A DNA stretch of 64,000 nucleotides from Faecalicatena contorta (lineage in GTDB: Bacteria > Bacillota > Clostridia > Lachnospirales > Lachnospiraceae). Numbering within the stretch: the first letter of the stretch is position 1; the number at the start of each line of letters is the position of its first letter. Positions 7,706-18,178 of this stretch are shown here, piece after piece. The notes under the pieces were generated by a model that saw nothing but the letters and a program-made list of their open reading frames with translations, searched no databases and was not told the origin of the DNA. Position numbers and translations under genes: made by a program. The stretch covers positions 1 through 64,000 of the forward strand of contig NZ_JAFBIZ010000001.1 of NCBI RefSeq assembly GCF_021531995.1, written 5' to 3'.

Positions 7706-10540
7706 TTATCTTGGAATCTCGACCATCTTAAATGCTTCTACAAGGTCGCCTTCCTTCACATCATTAAAGTTGGCAAATACGAATCCACACTCATATCCGG
7801 CTCTCACTTCTTTTACGTCATCTTTAAAACGTCTCAGAGATGCCAGCGGTCCTTCAAAGATTACGATTCCGTCACGAGTCAGACGTACAGAACAGTCTCT
7901 TTCAAATGTTCCATCAAGCACATAAGAACCGGCAATCGTTCCGACACCGGAAGCCTTGAATGTCTGACGCACTTCCGCATGACCCAGTACCTTCTCTTCA
8001 AATACAGGATCCAGCATACCCTTCATAGCAGCCTCCACATCCTCGATCGCATTATAAATGACGCGATACAGACGGATATCTACACCTTCTCTGTCTGCAG
8101 TCTCCTTTGCAGTTACATCCGGACGGACATTAAATCCAATGATGATTGCATTTGACGCAGATGCCAGGCTGACATCGGATTCATTGATTGCACCTACACC
8201 TCCATGAATAATCTTCACCACAACTTCATCATTGGAAAGCTTCAGAAGACTCTGCTTAATTGCTTCCACAGATCCCTGAACATCCGCTTTGACTACAATG
8301 CCAAGTTCTTTCAGATTACCTTCCTGAATCTGTGTAAAGAGATCATCCAGAGACAACTTGGACTTCGTATCTTCCAGAAGTTTTACTTTACTCTGAGAGA
8401 TAAATGTATCTGCAAAGCTTCTTGCTTCTTTATCGTTAGCACATCCGACAAATACTTCTCCTGCATTCGGAACGTCATTGAGTCCCAGAATTTCTACCGG
8501 AGTAGAAGGACCTGCCTCTTTTACACGCTTACCCTTATCATCCATCATGGCTCTTACTTTACCATGTGCAGAGCCGGCAGCAATAGAATCCCCAACTCTC
8601 AAAGTTCCCTTCTGCACCAGAATATTTGCCACGGAACCTCTTCCTTTATCCAGTTTTGCTTCCAGAACCAGACCTCTTGCACGACGATTCGGATTTGCCT
8701 TAAGTTCCATCACTTCAGCCGTCAGAACGATCATCTCCATCAGATCTTCCAGTCCTTCTCCAGTCTTGGCAGATACCGGTACAAAGATGGTGCTTCCACC
8801 CCAGTCTTCCGGAATCAGTTCATATTCTGTCAGTTCCTGTTTCACACGTTCGATATTTGCACTTGGCTTATCAATCTTATTTACCGCAACAATAATCTCA
8901 ACACCTGCGGCTTTTGCATGGTTGATTGCTTCTACGGTCTGCGGCATCACACCATCGTCTGCAGCAACGACCAAGATCGCAATATCCGTAGAACTTGCTC
9001 CACGCATACGCATTGCCGTAAATGCCTCATGTCCCGGTGTGTCGAGGAATGTGATCTTCTCCCCGTTGATCTCTACAACATATGCACCGATGTGCTGTGT
9101 GATTCCTCCCGCTTCTTTGTCAATCACATTGGTATGACGGATTGCATCCAGAAGAGATGTCTTACCATGGTCAACGTGACCCATAACACATACAACCGGC
9201 GGACGTTTTTTCATCTTCTTTTCGTCCTCTTCATCTTCCCTGAGAAGTTCCTCGATTACATCTACAACCTCTTCCTTCTCACAGAGAACATCGAACTCCA
9301 GTGCGATCTCTTCTGCAGTTTCGTAATCAATTTCCTGGTTAACGGTTACAATCTTACCCTGCATAAACAATTTCTTTACAATGACAGAAGGAACGATCTT
9401 CATTTTATCAGCCAGATCTTTAATTGTAAGAACTTCCGGAATTACGATGGATTTTACTTCTTCTTCCACCTTCTGAGCTTTCTGCTGCGGCTTCTGAAGC
9501 TGCTGTTTCGGCTCATTTTTCTTTTTGCCCTTCATCATGCCGTCCTCGTCATCTCCATGACGATAGTCTCTTTTCTTATAATCGTCCTTACCCTTTCCCT
9601 TGCTCCTCTGTGGCTTCTGACCTTCGATTGCAGGTGCCGGAATACTGGAATTATTTCTTCTGTCACTGCCGCGTCTGTCTGATCTTTCTCCCTGCTTACG
9701 TCCCTGATTTCTGTCTCTTCCGTCACGGCCGTCTCTTCCGTCACGGCTGTCACGGCCGTCTCTTCCGTCACGATCTGTACCAAATCGCTCCTGACGTCCG
9801 TTCTGTGGACGATCTCCACGCTGAAATCTCTGTCCGCCTCTGTTGTCACGGGCGTCTCTGTTATCACGATTTTCTCTGTTTTCGCGAGTTTCTCTGCTAT
9901 CACGGCTGTCACGGCCGTCTCTTCCGTCACGTACCGGTCTTGTATCACGGCTGTCTGATCGTCTGTCAAAAGTTCTTTCACTTTTTTCCTGACGTCTCGG
10001 AGCCTGATTTTTTTCATTGGAAACCGTCTGCTTCTCCTGCACTTTTTCTACCGGTTTTTCCGGACGCTTTTCTGCCTCCGGCTTCTCCTGTGGCTGTACC
10101 ACCGGACGTTTTACCTGCTCCTGTGGCTTTTCAGCCGGCTTCTGCTGTGGTTTTTCCAAACGTTTCTCAGTCTGAGGCTTCTCTGCAGATGCCCCGGCTG
10201 CCGGTTTCTTTGCCGGACGTCCGTTATTCACCTGTAATGGTCTGCCCTGTGACGGATTCTGTCTGTTTCCACCAGGTCTTCTTCCCTGCTTACCACCGTT
10301 TTGTGTGTTCTGCGGACGGAACACATGTACAATATTCTTCTTCTTCGGAGCTTCCGCCTCTGTCTTCTCTACACTCTTTTCACCCTTCGGAAAAGCCTTT
10401 CTGACTGCTTCTGCATCTGCTTCCTCTACTGCACTCATATGTGTTCGTACTTCTATGTTTTTACTTTTCAGGAAATCAACGATTTCCTTATTGGAAACCC
10501 CCAATTCCTTCGCTAATTCATATACTTTGATTTTTGACAT
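7706..10540 (-). CDS. infB: Translation initiation factor IF-2
   Basis: IF-2 is the GTPase that recruits fMet-tRNA to the 30S subunit and drives subunit joining. At 944 aa it is long for a Firmicute. Order of parts: an IF2-N domain (residues 1-50), a roughly 320-residue low-complexity linker (Pro/Lys/Gln-rich, then Arg/Asp/Gly-rich), a second IF2-N domain (about 360-430), the GTPase with GHVDHGKT at about 455 and NKID at about 558, then domains II-IV. The RD-rich block is made of near-repeats at DNA level. The ATG follows a purine-rich site and the gene lies 14 bases after ylxQ. Confidence 0.97.
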   Translation of the reverse strand: MSKIKVYELAKELGVSNKEIVDFLKSKNIEVRTHMSAVEEADAEAVRKAFPKGEKSVEKTEAEAPKKKNIVHVFRPQNTQNGGKQGRRPGGNRQNPSQGRPLQVNNGRPAKKPAAGASAEKPQTEKRLEKPQQKPAEKPQEQVKRPVVQPQEKPEAEKRPEKPVEKVQEKQTVSNEKNQAPRRQEKSERTFDRRSDSRDTRPVRDGRDGRDSRDSRETRENRENRDNRDARDNRGGQRFQRGDRPQNGRQERFGTDRDGRDGRDSRDGRDGRDGRDRNQGRKQGERSDRRGSDRRNNSSIPAPAIEGQKPQRSKGKGKDDYKKRDYRHGDDEDGMMKGKKKNEPKQQLQKPQQKAQKVEEEVKSIVIPEVLTIKDLADKMKIVPSVIVKKLFMQGKIVTVNQEIDYETAEEIALEFDVLCEKEEVVDVIEELLREDEEDEKKMKKRPPVVCVMGHVDHGKTSLLDAIRHTNVIDKEAGGITQHIGAYVVEINGEKITFLDTPGHEAFTAMRMRGASSTDIAILVVAADDGVMPQTVEAINHAKAAGVEIIVAVNKIDKPSANIERVKQELTEYELIPEDWGGSTIFVPVSAKTGEGLEDLMEMIVLTAEVMELKANPNRRARGLVLEAKLDKGRGSVANILVQKGTLRVGDSIAAGSAHGKVRAMMDDKGKRVKEAGPSTPVEILGLNDVPNAGEVFVGCANDKEARSFADTFISQSKVKLLEDTKSKLSLDDLFTQIQEGNLKELGIVVKADVQGSVEAIKQSLLKLSNDEVVVKIIHGGVGAINESDVSLASASNAIIIGFNVRPDVTAKETADREGVDIRLYRVIYNAIEDVEAAMKGMLDPVFEEKVLGHAEVRQTFKASGVGTIAGSYVLDGTFERDCSVRLTRDGIVIFEGPLASLRRFKDDVKEVRAGYECGFVFANFNDVKEGDLVEAFKMVEIPR
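9719..9931 (-). repeat. Direct repeats coding the Arg-Asp-Gly linker of IF-2
   Basis: A 31-bp sequence starting CACGGCTGTCACGG occurs exactly at 9742-9772 and again at 9901-9931, and a partial copy precedes the first at about 9719. Shorter TCACGG/CGTCT words fill the stretch between. The protein product is an Arg-Asp-Gly-Ser repeat (units such as [10 protein letters not shown]). The region is prone to slipped-strand change but stays in frame here. Confidence 0.8.
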
Positions 10541-10554
10541 ATTGTCTGCCTCCT

Positions 10555-10878
10555 CTATGCAATTGTATTATCTTCTGTGTCCATATACTTCCTGATCCCT
10601 TTTGCAAATCCCTCATCCAAAATGGCGAGAGAAGCACGAAATTCTTTTCCCATTGCATGCCCCAGGGTATCTTTATCTTTATAAAAATAAATCGGCACCC
10701 GGTAAAAGTCACACATATTTTTAAATTTTTTCTTTGTATTATCAGAAGCATCATCTGCAACAATCACAAGTACTGCCCTTCCTGTCTTAACTTCTTTTTC
10801 CGTACAGAACTCGCCGCTTACGGTTTTACCCGCTTTCGTTGCCAGACTGATGAGTGACAAAACTCTATTCTGACTCAA
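10555..10878 (-). CDS. ylxQ: YlxQ, L7Ae-family RNA-binding protein
   Basis: This small protein of the L7Ae/L30e/Gadd45 fold is expected to bind kink-turn RNA; the exact cellular target is not established. The open frame can begin at an ATG at 10908, but a TTG at 10876-10878 has a much better ribosome binding site (AAAGGAG, 10 bases upstream) and gives an N-terminus ([17 protein letters not shown]) matching YlxQ proteins. That start gives 107 aa and a 14-base overlap with ylxR. The gene sits between ylxR and infB, its standard place. Confidence 0.88.
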   Translation of the reverse strand: MSQNRVLSLISLATKAGKTVSGEFCTEKEVKTGRAVLVIVADDASDNTKKKFKNMCDFYRVPIYFYKDKDTLGHAMGKEFRASLAILDEGFAKGIRKYMDTEDNTIA

Positions 10879-11152
10879 GTGACTCCAACTCCTTTTCCAA
10901 TGCTTCATACACTTCTTTCGGAATTGCCTGCTTAAAAGAACGCTCCAGACCTTTGTTTTTCACTGCTTTTTCCAGGCATTCTTTTGACGGGCAAAGGTAA
11001 GCTCCTCTTCCATTCTTTCTTCCGGTTGCATCCAGAAGGAATTCTCCCTGTGAAGTATGAATGACACGAATCATCTCTTTTTTACTCTTCATTTCCTGGC
11101 AGCCTACGCATTTACGCATAGGCAGTTTCTTATTTGCACCCACGCACTTCAC
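10865..11152 (-). CDS. ylxR: YlxR, DUF448 RNA-binding protein
   Basis: A 95-aa basic protein of the YlxR family, encoded next to nusA in most Firmicutes. Reports link the family to RNA binding and to RNase P or transcription control, but the role is not settled. It has the paired cysteines RKCVGCQE near the N-terminus and GRKNGRGAYLC with a second Cys pair after it. The first start is a GTG that follows the nusA stop codon directly, with GAGG upstream; an ATG 11 codons later (MRKCVG) is the alternative. It overlaps ylxQ. Confidence 0.9.
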   Translation of the reverse strand: MKCVGANKKLPMRKCVGCQEMKSKKEMIRVIHTSQGEFLLDATGRKNGRGAYLCPSKECLEKAVKNKGLERSFKQAIPKEVYEALEKELESLESE

Positions 11153-12325
11153 CTATTCCTCTATATCATCTACTTCTTCAAATTCGATCTCCGGATCTTC
11201 TTCTGTATATTCTTCCTCGTAAGGCTCTTCATATTCCTCTTCATAAACACCTTCACTCAGTTCCATATAGTTTTCCGGAAGTTCACCAGATTCAATCGCC
11301 TGTGTCTCACTCTTAATATCGATCTTATATCCGGTAAGTCTTGCTGCCAGTCTTGCATTCTGTCCTTCTTTGCCAATTGCCAGTGACAACTGATAATCCG
11401 GAACGATTACACTTGCAGTCTTTTCATCCGGATCTGCCATTACAGAGATGACTTTTGCCGGACTCAGAGCATTTTCAATAAAGATTGCCGGATTATCGCT
11501 CCAGTTAATGATATCAATCTTTTCTTCATGAAGTTCATTGACGATAGCATTCACTCTGGCTCCGTTCATACCTACGCATGCACCCACCGGATCTACATCC
11601 GGATCATTGGACCACACTGCAATCTTGGTTCTGCTTCCTGCTTCTCTGGCAATACTCTTGATCTCTACGATACCATCCTTCACTTCCGTTACCTCTGATT
11701 CAAACAGACGTTTTACCAGTTCCGGATGTGTACGTGATACCAGGATCTTCGGTCCTTTTGTTGTGTTCTTTACTTCTACAATATACAGTTTGATACGGTC
11801 TGTCGGTTTGAACACCTCGCCTTTCACCTGCTCATTCTCTGTCAGCATTGCATCTGCCTTGCCAAGGTTAACGCTGATATTTTTCCCAACATAACGCTGT
11901 ACAACACCTGTAACAATATCTTTCTCTTTTTCAAAATACTGATCATATACGACTTTTCGTTCTTCTTCACGAATTTTCTGAAGAATCAGGTTTTTCGCAT
12001 TCTGTGTTGCGATACGTCCGAACGCTTTGGATTCGATCGGAACATGAACCACATCACCAACCTCATATTTACTGTCAATCTGCTTTGCAGCTTCCAGGCT
12101 GATCTGTTCCAGCTTATCTTCCACTTCTTCTACGACCGTTTTTTCTGCATACAGCTGATAATCACAGGTTTCTCTGTCCATGATCAGTTTGATATTGTCC
12201 GTCTTTCCAAAATGATTCTTACATGCATTCATAAGAGAATTTTCAATTGCATCCAGCAGAGTCTCTTTGCTGATGTCTTTCTCTTTCTCCAGGATATTCA
12301 ATGCTTCTAATAATTCTGTATTCAT
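11153..12325 (-). CDS. nusA: Transcription termination/antitermination factor NusA
   Basis: NusA binds RNA polymerase and nascent RNA and influences pausing, termination and antitermination. The 390-aa protein has an N-terminal polymerase-binding domain (1-125), an S1 domain (about 135-200), and two KH domains ([14 protein letters not shown] near 250 and [15 protein letters not shown] near 317). A Glu-rich acidic tail of about 40 residues follows. The ATG has a strong AAGGAGG site. It is the second gene of the operon after rimP and is a candidate to regulate its own leader hairpin at 12843-12871. Confidence 0.97.
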   Translation of the reverse strand: MNTELLEALNILEKEKDISKETLLDAIENSLMNACKNHFGKTDNIKLIMDRETCDYQLYAEKTVVEEVEDKLEQISLEAAKQIDSKYEVGDVVHVPIESKAFGRIATQNAKNLILQKIREEERKVVYDQYFEKEKDIVTGVVQRYVGKNISVNLGKADAMLTENEQVKGEVFKPTDRIKLYIVEVKNTTKGPKILVSRTHPELVKRLFESEVTEVKDGIVEIKSIAREAGSRTKIAVWSNDPDVDPVGACVGMNGARVNAIVNELHEEKIDIINWSDNPAIFIENALSPAKVISVMADPDEKTASVIVPDYQLSLAIGKEGQNARLAARLTGYKIDIKSETQAIESGELPENYMELSEGVYEEEYEEPYEEEYTEEDPEIEFEEVDDIEE

Positions 12326-12349
12326 GATATTTCCTCCTTTATCTGATCC

Positions 12350-12817
12350 TTAAAAATCAAAAGCCAGTCGAATTAAAGCAATATTGCCTTTTTCAAATGT
12401 CTTTTCTGTTCCGTTTTCCATCTCTATCGTTACTGTCGTTTCATCATAAGCTCTGAGAATACCGGTAAATTCTTTCTGTTTTTCAATCATTCGATAAGTG
12501 CGGATCTCAACCTCTTCGCCAAGACTCCGCTTAAAGTCTTTCTCCTTTTTCAGTGGTCTTCCAAGCCCCGGGGAACTGACTTCCAGAATATATGCATCAT
12601 CAATATAATCCTTTTCATCCAGAATATCTGAAAGTTTTCTGCTCACCGTCTCACAGTCATTTACCGTAATTCCGCCCGGCTTATCGATATATGCACGCAG
12701 ATACCAGTTGCTTCCTTCTTTTACATATTCCACATCCACCAGTTCAAATCCATGTTCTTCCACGATCGGCTGCAAAATCTCTTCTGTTTTCTGTTCGTAA
12801 ACTTCTCTTTTTGACAA
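12350..12817 (-). CDS. rimP: Ribosome maturation factor RimP
   Basis: RimP binds the 30S subunit during assembly. The frame is open from an ATG at 12865, but that start would lie inside a perfect hairpin. A TTG at 12815-12817 is preceded at 9 bases by AAGGAGG and gives a 155-aa protein, the usual RimP length, starting with SKREVYEQKTEEILQPI. Family features seen are the FELVDVEYVKEG strand, the RAYIDKPGGI segment and YILEVSSPGLGRPL. It is the first gene of the nusA-infB operon. Confidence 0.94.
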   Translation of the reverse strand: MSKREVYEQKTEEILQPIVEEHGFELVDVEYVKEGSNWYLRAYIDKPGGITVNDCETVSRKLSDILDEKDYIDDAYILEVSSPGLGRPLKKEKDFKRSLGEEVEIRTYRMIEKQKEFTGILRAYDETTVTIEMENGTEKTFEKGNIALIRLAFDF

Positions 12818-12842
12818 TGTAAAATTCCTCCTTATCAAACAA

Positions 12843-12871
12843 AGAAGAGTGAACTTTGCGTTCACTCTTCT
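12843..12871 (-). promoter_or_regulatory. Perfect 12-bp hairpin in the rimP-nusA leader
   Basis: Minus strand: AGAAGAGTGAAC, loop GCAAA, then GTTCACTCTTCT, followed by the weak T tract TTGTTTG. It lies between the operon promoter and the rimP ribosome binding site, so it cannot be the terminator of the upstream gene. It may be an attenuator or a 5' stabiliser of the operon mRNA. Confidence 0.8.
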
Positions 12872-12898
12872 GCCGATTGACTTATGTTACTAGAAATA

Positions 12899-12927
12899 AG
12901 TATAGCACTTCATATCCTGAAAATCAA
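12899..12927 (-). promoter_or_regulatory. Sigma-A promoter of the rimP-nusA-infB operon
   Basis: Minus strand: TTGATT (12922-12927), a 17-base spacer, then TATACT (12899-12904). It gives a leader of roughly 75 nt that contains the 12-bp hairpin. Confidence 0.85.
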
Positions 12928-12973
12928 GCGTTTCTTCAAGAAATCTCTTTTTTTGCAAAATCTATCTTATCTC

Positions 12974-13810
12974 CTATACGTCTCCGTTTTTAAATGCCAT
13001 CATCATTTCATTTGTAAGGCTTAAGTCTTCTTCCTTTACCGGCATCTTCTCCCGTTCAAACCATTCCGCCAGAGCAAGCTCATCCTGATCCAGCGTAATA
13101 GAATCATCTCCGTCTAATTCGCAGAAAAATCCAAGCAGCAGTGTATCTGTAAATGACCACGGCTGACTTTTATAGTATCGGATATTTTTTACTTTCAGAC
13201 CAACTTCCTCCATAACTTCTCTGCGAACGGTCTCCTCAATCGACTCCCCGATTTCATTAAATCCTGCAAGAAGTGCATACTTTTTATATTCTCTTCCGGC
13301 ATATTTTGACATCAGAATCTTATTGCCATGTGTCAGCCCGATAATGACTGCCGGACAGATCTTCGGAAATTCCATCAGTCCACACTGCGGACAACGCATC
13401 ATACGCTCCTTTTCATCCTGAATCATAAGCTCTCCACATCGGCCACAGTAGCGCCGTGACTGATACCAGCGATAGAGCTGCCATCCTGTTAAAGCTGCAA
13501 ACTGCCGATATTTGGGTCTGGCACTTCGAAAATACTGCTTATCTTCCAGGTGATATTCCGGAAAATTATCCGGATCAATTCCATTCGCCAGATAGTATCT
13601 CTGACCGTCGATGGAAAACAGATACGTATAATTCTTCCAGATCTCACTACTGTATTTTTTGGCCTCACCAAACGTCAGAAAGGCAATCTCATCATCTTCT
13701 GTTCTGATCAGTATTCTTCTTCCTTCATAATATAACAGTATACTGTCATCTTCCGGCGGCTGTGGCCGGTATTCATTTCTATATTCATGTGGTTCGATAT
13801 TCTGTATCAT
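12974..13810 (-). CDS. nudC: NAD(+) diphosphatase (NudC-type Nudix hydrolase)
   Basis: NudC hydrolyses NADH/NAD to NMN and AMP and can remove NAD caps from RNA. The 278-aa protein has the family's zinc ribbon (CGRCGEL and CPQCG near residues 125-145) and a complete Nudix box, G-x5-E-x7-REV-x-EE-x-G, starting at GFNEIGE near residue 183. A typical SQPWSF-type motif follows at about 220 (KSQPWSF), which separates NudC from other Nudix enzymes. It starts 5 bases after parC and is likely cotranscribed with it. No terminator is visible before the rimP promoter. Confidence 0.94.
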   Translation of the reverse strand: MIQNIEPHEYRNEYRPQPPEDDSILLYYEGRRILIRTEDDEIAFLTFGEAKKYSSEIWKNYTYLFSIDGQRYYLANGIDPDNFPEYHLEDKQYFRSARPKYRQFAALTGWQLYRWYQSRRYCGRCGELMIQDEKERMMRCPQCGLMEFPKICPAVIIGLTHGNKILMSKYAGREYKKYALLAGFNEIGESIEETVRREVMEEVGLKVKNIRYYKSQPWSFTDTLLLGFFCELDGDDSITLDQDELALAEWFEREKMPVKEEDLSLTNEMMMAFKNGDV

Positions 13811-13815
13811 ATTGT

Positions 13816-16056
13816 TTATCCTCTGTATTTCGTCCCATTTCCATCCCGCTTTGCAAGCTTCAACCGATTCAGGGTTACTTCTTTTTCATTATATGTGATT
13901 CTGCACTCTGTTCCTTCCTCAAACAGATATGCCTGTTCCAGTTCATCATTCTTTTTCAGACGGATTCCGCGTACTCCGACAGCTCCTTTTTTCTTATCCG
14001 TCACCTCTTCTGCCGAAAAGCGAAGAAAATATCCATCTTTGGTCTGTAATACGATCTGCTGATTATCCGTAATGACCTGAACACTGACAAGTTCATCCTC
14101 CGGCTGAAGTTTCGTTGCTGCTATTGTTCGCTTTGCAACCTGGAACTCTGTTCCCTCGACTTTTTTGATCATTCCCTGCTTTGTAGCAAAAAAGATCTTC
14201 GCATAACGCATCTGTTCCGCGTCACACAAATATACAATCTCCTCCTGGGTGCTGTCATAATTGCTCACATTGTCAATCGGAAGTCCTTTATCACGGAACT
14301 TCCCATACGGGAGATCCATAACCTTGATCTGATGCATCTTTCCGGTATTGGTAAAAAGACAGATCTTCCCGGTATTCATACAGCTGAATATATATTTATT
14401 TTCCTGATCAGCCGCATCTTTGTTTCTCTCATAGGTACTGATATCCACCGTTTTTGCATATCCGAATCGATCCATCAGGAAGATCACTTCCTGTTCCTCG
14501 ACCTTCTTTTCCTCATACACCGCTTCTTCGACATTTTCAACGACTGTCCGGCGCTTTGTCGCATATTCCTTCTTTATTTTATCCAGATCTTCTATGATCA
14601 CATTCGCCATGGAGTCATAGTGATTCAGGATGTCCTCGAATTTTACAATGTTTTTCAGAGTCTCTTCATGTTCCTTCATCAGAGCCTCGATCTCCAGACC
14701 GATCAGCTTATACAGACGCATTTCAAGAATCGCAGTTGCCTGTCTCTCTGTAAATCGGAGCATGGAAGCCATCTTTTTGGAAATGCTGGATTTAAACTTG
14801 ATATTCTCTGTAAGCCCTTTGGTCAGACATGCTTTTGCATCTTTGATGTTCTGACTTCCGCGCAGTATTTCAATAATCAGATCTATGACATCACATGCTT
14901 TGATCAGACCCTCCTGGATCTCTTTTTTATCCTGCTCTTTTTTCAGAAGTGTCTGATACTTTCTGGTTGTCATCTCGAACTGAAAATCCACGTGATGTTC
15001 AATGATCCGCTTAAGCCCCATTGTTTCAGGTCTTCCATCTGCTACTGCAAGCATATTTACTCCGAATGTATCTTCCAGACGCGTCTTTTTATAAAGCATA
15101 TTCTTCAGATTCTCTACATCTGCTCCTTTTTTCAGTTCAATGACAATTCGGATTCCTTCTTTGGAAGACTGATTGGAGATATCTACAATGTCTGTCGTTT
15201 TCTTAGTTTCTACCAGAGCGCAGACATCATTCAGGAACTTGCCGATCCCGGCTCCGATCATCGTGTATGGGATCTCTGTAATGATCAGGCGCTTTTTACC
15301 GCCTTTCACCTCTTCAACCTCTACTTTTCCACGAATCTTGATCTTTCCGGTTCCTGTCTCATAGATCTGCAAAAGATCATCCTTGTTCACAACGATCCCG
15401 CCGGTCGGAAAATCTGGTCCCTTGATGTACTTCATCAACTGCCTGGTGCTGATCTCGTCATTTTTCATATATGCCTTAACGCCATCGATCACTTCTCCCA
15501 GATTGTGCGTCGGAATACTGGTCGCCATACCAACCGCAATTCCCTCCGCTCCGTTTATCAGCAGGTTCGGAATACGAACCGGAAGCACCTGTGGTTCTTT
15601 TTCGGTCTCATCAAAGTTCGGAACAAAATCAACGATATCTTTATCCAGATCTGCCAGATACGCTTCCTGTGTGATCTTTGCAAGACGCGCTTCTGTATAA
15701 CGCATAGCTGCGGCTCCGTCTCCCTCGATGGATCCAAAGTTGCCATGACCGTCGACCAGTACTCTGCCCTTTTTAAAATCCTGCGCCATGACAACCAGCG
15801 CTTCATAGATAGAACTGTCCCCATGCGGATGGTATTTACCCATGGTGTCTCCGACGATACGGGCACATTTCCGGTACGGCTTATCATACCGGATTCCAAG
15901 CTCGTACATATCATAAAGCGTACGCCTCTGCACCGGCTTTAATCCGTCTCTGACATCCGGCAGAGCACGGGAAACGATGACACTCATCGCATAATCTATA
16001 TATGATTTTTTCATTACATCAGAATATTCCGTTCTGATTATCTGTGAATCCTGCAT
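13816..16056 (-). CDS. parC: DNA topoisomerase IV subunit A
   Basis: This is the breakage-reunion subunit of a type IIA topoisomerase. The catalytic tyrosine is Tyr120 in AAMRYTEARL. The quinolone-determining region reads HGDSSIYEAL with the sensitive residues Ser81 and Glu85. The 746-aa length and a C-terminal domain without a GyrA box (QRRGGxG) favour ParC over GyrA, although a GyrA-like GVRGIRL occurs in a later blade. The gene follows parE after 49 bases, and nudC follows it. Function as topo IV rather than gyrase is inferred from the missing box. Confidence 0.87.
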   Translation of the reverse strand: MQDSQIIRTEYSDVMKKSYIDYAMSVIVSRALPDVRDGLKPVQRRTLYDMYELGIRYDKPYRKCARIVGDTMGKYHPHGDSSIYEALVVMAQDFKKGRVLVDGHGNFGSIEGDGAAAMRYTEARLAKITQEAYLADLDKDIVDFVPNFDETEKEPQVLPVRIPNLLINGAEGIAVGMATSIPTHNLGEVIDGVKAYMKNDEISTRQLMKYIKGPDFPTGGIVVNKDDLLQIYETGTGKIKIRGKVEVEEVKGGKKRLIITEIPYTMIGAGIGKFLNDVCALVETKKTTDIVDISNQSSKEGIRIVIELKKGADVENLKNMLYKKTRLEDTFGVNMLAVADGRPETMGLKRIIEHHVDFQFEMTTRKYQTLLKKEQDKKEIQEGLIKACDVIDLIIEILRGSQNIKDAKACLTKGLTENIKFKSSISKKMASMLRFTERQATAILEMRLYKLIGLEIEALMKEHEETLKNIVKFEDILNHYDSMANVIIEDLDKIKKEYATKRRTVVENVEEAVYEEKKVEEQEVIFLMDRFGYAKTVDISTYERNKDAADQENKYIFSCMNTGKICLFTNTGKMHQIKVMDLPYGKFRDKGLPIDNVSNYDSTQEEIVYLCDAEQMRYAKIFFATKQGMIKKVEGTEFQVAKRTIAATKLQPEDELVSVQVITDNQQIVLQTKDGYFLRFSAEEVTDKKKGAVGVRGIRLKKNDELEQAYLFEEGTECRITYNEKEVTLNRLKLAKRDGNGTKYRG

Positions 16057-16105
16057 TTTTTATCTCCTACACTTCTCCAACACTTTTCTATACATATTTT
16101 CCTTT

Positions 16106-18028
16106 TTAAATATCAAGCTCCGCTTCTGTAGCATTTTCAAAGATGAATGTTCTTCTTGGCGGCACCTCAGAACCCATCAGCATCTCTGTCACACTGGATG
16201 CCATTCTTGCATCCTCGATCTCAACCAGCTTCAGCATTCGACTCTCCGGATTCAGAGTAGTCTCCCACAGCTGTTCAGCATCCATTTCTCCAAGACCTTT
16301 GTACCTCTGAAGTGTAAATGGCCCCTCATGTGTCTTGCGATATCGTTCCAGTGCCTTATCGTCGTACAGATATTCTTCTTCCCCTTTTTTGGGCATAGCT
16401 TTATATAGAGGAGGCATCGCAATATATACGTGACCCTCATAGATCAGTTCCGGCATAAATCGATAAAACAGAGTAAGAAGCAGCGTTGAAATATGTGCTC
16501 CGTCCACGTCGGCATCCGCCATGATAATAATCTTGTCATAACGAAGCTTTTTTATATCAAAATCATTGCCGTATCCTTCCGAGAATCCACAGCCAAACGC
16601 ATTGATCATTGTCTTGATCTCTGCATTTGCAAGAACCTTATCAATGCTCGCTTTTTCCACATTCAGAATCTTTCCCCGAATCGGCAGAATCGCCTGATAC
16701 ATCCTGTCACGTGCAGTCTTGGCCGATCCTCCTGCAGAATCTCCCTCAACAATAAAGATCTCACACTTGCTGGCATCTCTGCTCTCACAGTTGGCAAGCT
16801 TTCCATTGCTGTCAAAAGAATACTTCTGTTTTGTCAGGAGATTCGTCTTGGCACGTTCTTCTGTTTTTCGGATCTTTGCTGCCTTCTCGGCACATCCGAT
16901 GACTTTTTTCAGCGTCTCCAGATTACGGTCAAAATACCGGATAATCTCATCATTTGTCACTTTACTGCAGGCCTTCGCCGCATCAGGATTGTCAAGCTTT
17001 GTCTTGGTCTGCCCTTCAAATCTCGGATCCGGATGCTTGATCGAAACGATCGCCGTCATTCCATTTCGAATATCTGCACCCGTAAAATTAGAATCCTTTT
17101 CCTTCAGGATCCCCAATTCTCTGGCATACTGATTGATGACCGTCGTAAAAGTAGTCTTAAATCCGGTCAGATGTGTTCCGCCTTCCGCGTTATAAATATT
17201 GTTGCAAAATCCAAGAACATTCTCATGAAATTCATTCACATACTGAAAGGCCACTTCTACCTCAATACCTTCTGCTGTTCCTTTAAAGTATACCGGCTCA
17301 TGAACCGACTCATTCTTACTGTTCAGTTCACGGATAAATCCCAGAATCCCGTCCGGCTCGTGGTACACAATATGTTCTACTTCACTTCCGCGCCTGTCTT
17401 CAAATATAATCGTAAGAGATGGATTCAGATATGCCGTCTCATGCATACGGCTTTTTACTTCTTCAGCTTTGAATCTTGTCTTTTCAAATATGGTATCATC
17501 CGGCAGAAAGTTTACCTTCGTACCGGTTTTTCTCGTTTTTGCAATCTTTGGAAGCAGTCCGTCTTCCAGTTCGATGACCGGCTTTCCTCTCTCATATCTG
17601 TCATGATGTACGTAGCCATCTCTGCTGATCTCCACATCCATGTACACAGAAAGTGCATTGACAACAGAGGATCCCACTCCATGGAGTCCTCCACTGGTCT
17701 TATATGCAGAATCATCAAACTTACCGCCCGCATGAAGTGTCGTGTATACAACTCGTTCTGCAGAAACACCCGTTGCATGAAGATCAACCGGAACTCCACG
17801 CCCATTGTCCGCTACCGTTGCAGACCCGTCTTTTTCAAGCGTCACCCGGATCTCACTGCAGTATCCGGCCAGATGTTCGTCCACAGAATTATCAACAATT
17901 TCATAGATCAGATGATTCAATCCCTTTGTTGACACACTTCCTATATACATTCCCGGTCTTTTTCTGACCGCCTCCAGTCCCTCCAAGATGGCAATACTCT
18001 CTGCATCATATGTATTCTTTTTCGCCAT
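16106..18028 (-). CDS. parE: DNA topoisomerase IV subunit B
   Basis: This is the ATPase subunit that partners ParC. The GHKL ATP site is seen at EIVDNSVDEHLAG (about residue 44) and GGLHGVGSSVVNAL (about 113). The Toprim domain follows with EGDSAGGSA (about 430) and DADVDGAHI (about 507), and the C-terminus has the QRYKGLGEM motif. The length is 640 aa, typical of ParE/GyrB. A 15-base inverted repeat GTCTGT-GAA-ACAGAC (18056-18070) lies in its leader. A -10-like TATAAT sits at 18085-18090 without a clear -35. Confidence 0.92.
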   Translation of the reverse strand: MAKKNTYDAESIAILEGLEAVRKRPGMYIGSVSTKGLNHLIYEIVDNSVDEHLAGYCSEIRVTLEKDGSATVADNGRGVPVDLHATGVSAERVVYTTLHAGGKFDDSAYKTSGGLHGVGSSVVNALSVYMDVEISRDGYVHHDRYERGKPVIELEDGLLPKIAKTRKTGTKVNFLPDDTIFEKTRFKAEEVKSRMHETAYLNPSLTIIFEDRRGSEVEHIVYHEPDGILGFIRELNSKNESVHEPVYFKGTAEGIEVEVAFQYVNEFHENVLGFCNNIYNAEGGTHLTGFKTTFTTVINQYARELGILKEKDSNFTGADIRNGMTAIVSIKHPDPRFEGQTKTKLDNPDAAKACSKVTNDEIIRYFDRNLETLKKVIGCAEKAAKIRKTEERAKTNLLTKQKYSFDSNGKLANCESRDASKCEIFIVEGDSAGGSAKTARDRMYQAILPIRGKILNVEKASIDKVLANAEIKTMINAFGCGFSEGYGNDFDIKKLRYDKIIIMADADVDGAHISTLLLTLFYRFMPELIYEGHVYIAMPPLYKAMPKKGEEEYLYDDKALERYRKTHEGPFTLQRYKGLGEMDAEQLWETTLNPESRMLKLVEIEDARMASSVTEMLMGSEVPPRRTFIFENATEAELDI

Positions 18029-18178
18029 TCCTACTATATCCTTTCTATGCTTTCCGTCTGTTTCACAGACTTTTCCATGCTGCGATTATATTAGCACAAA
18101 AAAAATGTATTCGTCTACACTAACTCTTTTTTTCTTCCGAAGCCATGCAAAACAGATCATGATAAAAAGGTGATATAT

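Noticed and set aside
8204-9682. A 492-codon open frame on the plus strand
   Set aside because: It lies opposite infB; its translation is Cys/Phe/His-rich and unlike a protein family. It is open because of the codon use of the minus-strand gene.
14332-17932. Long plus-strand open frames (536 and 479 codons) opposite parC and parE
   Set aside because: No ribosome binding site or family resemblance; both topoisomerase genes on the minus strand have full catalytic motifs.
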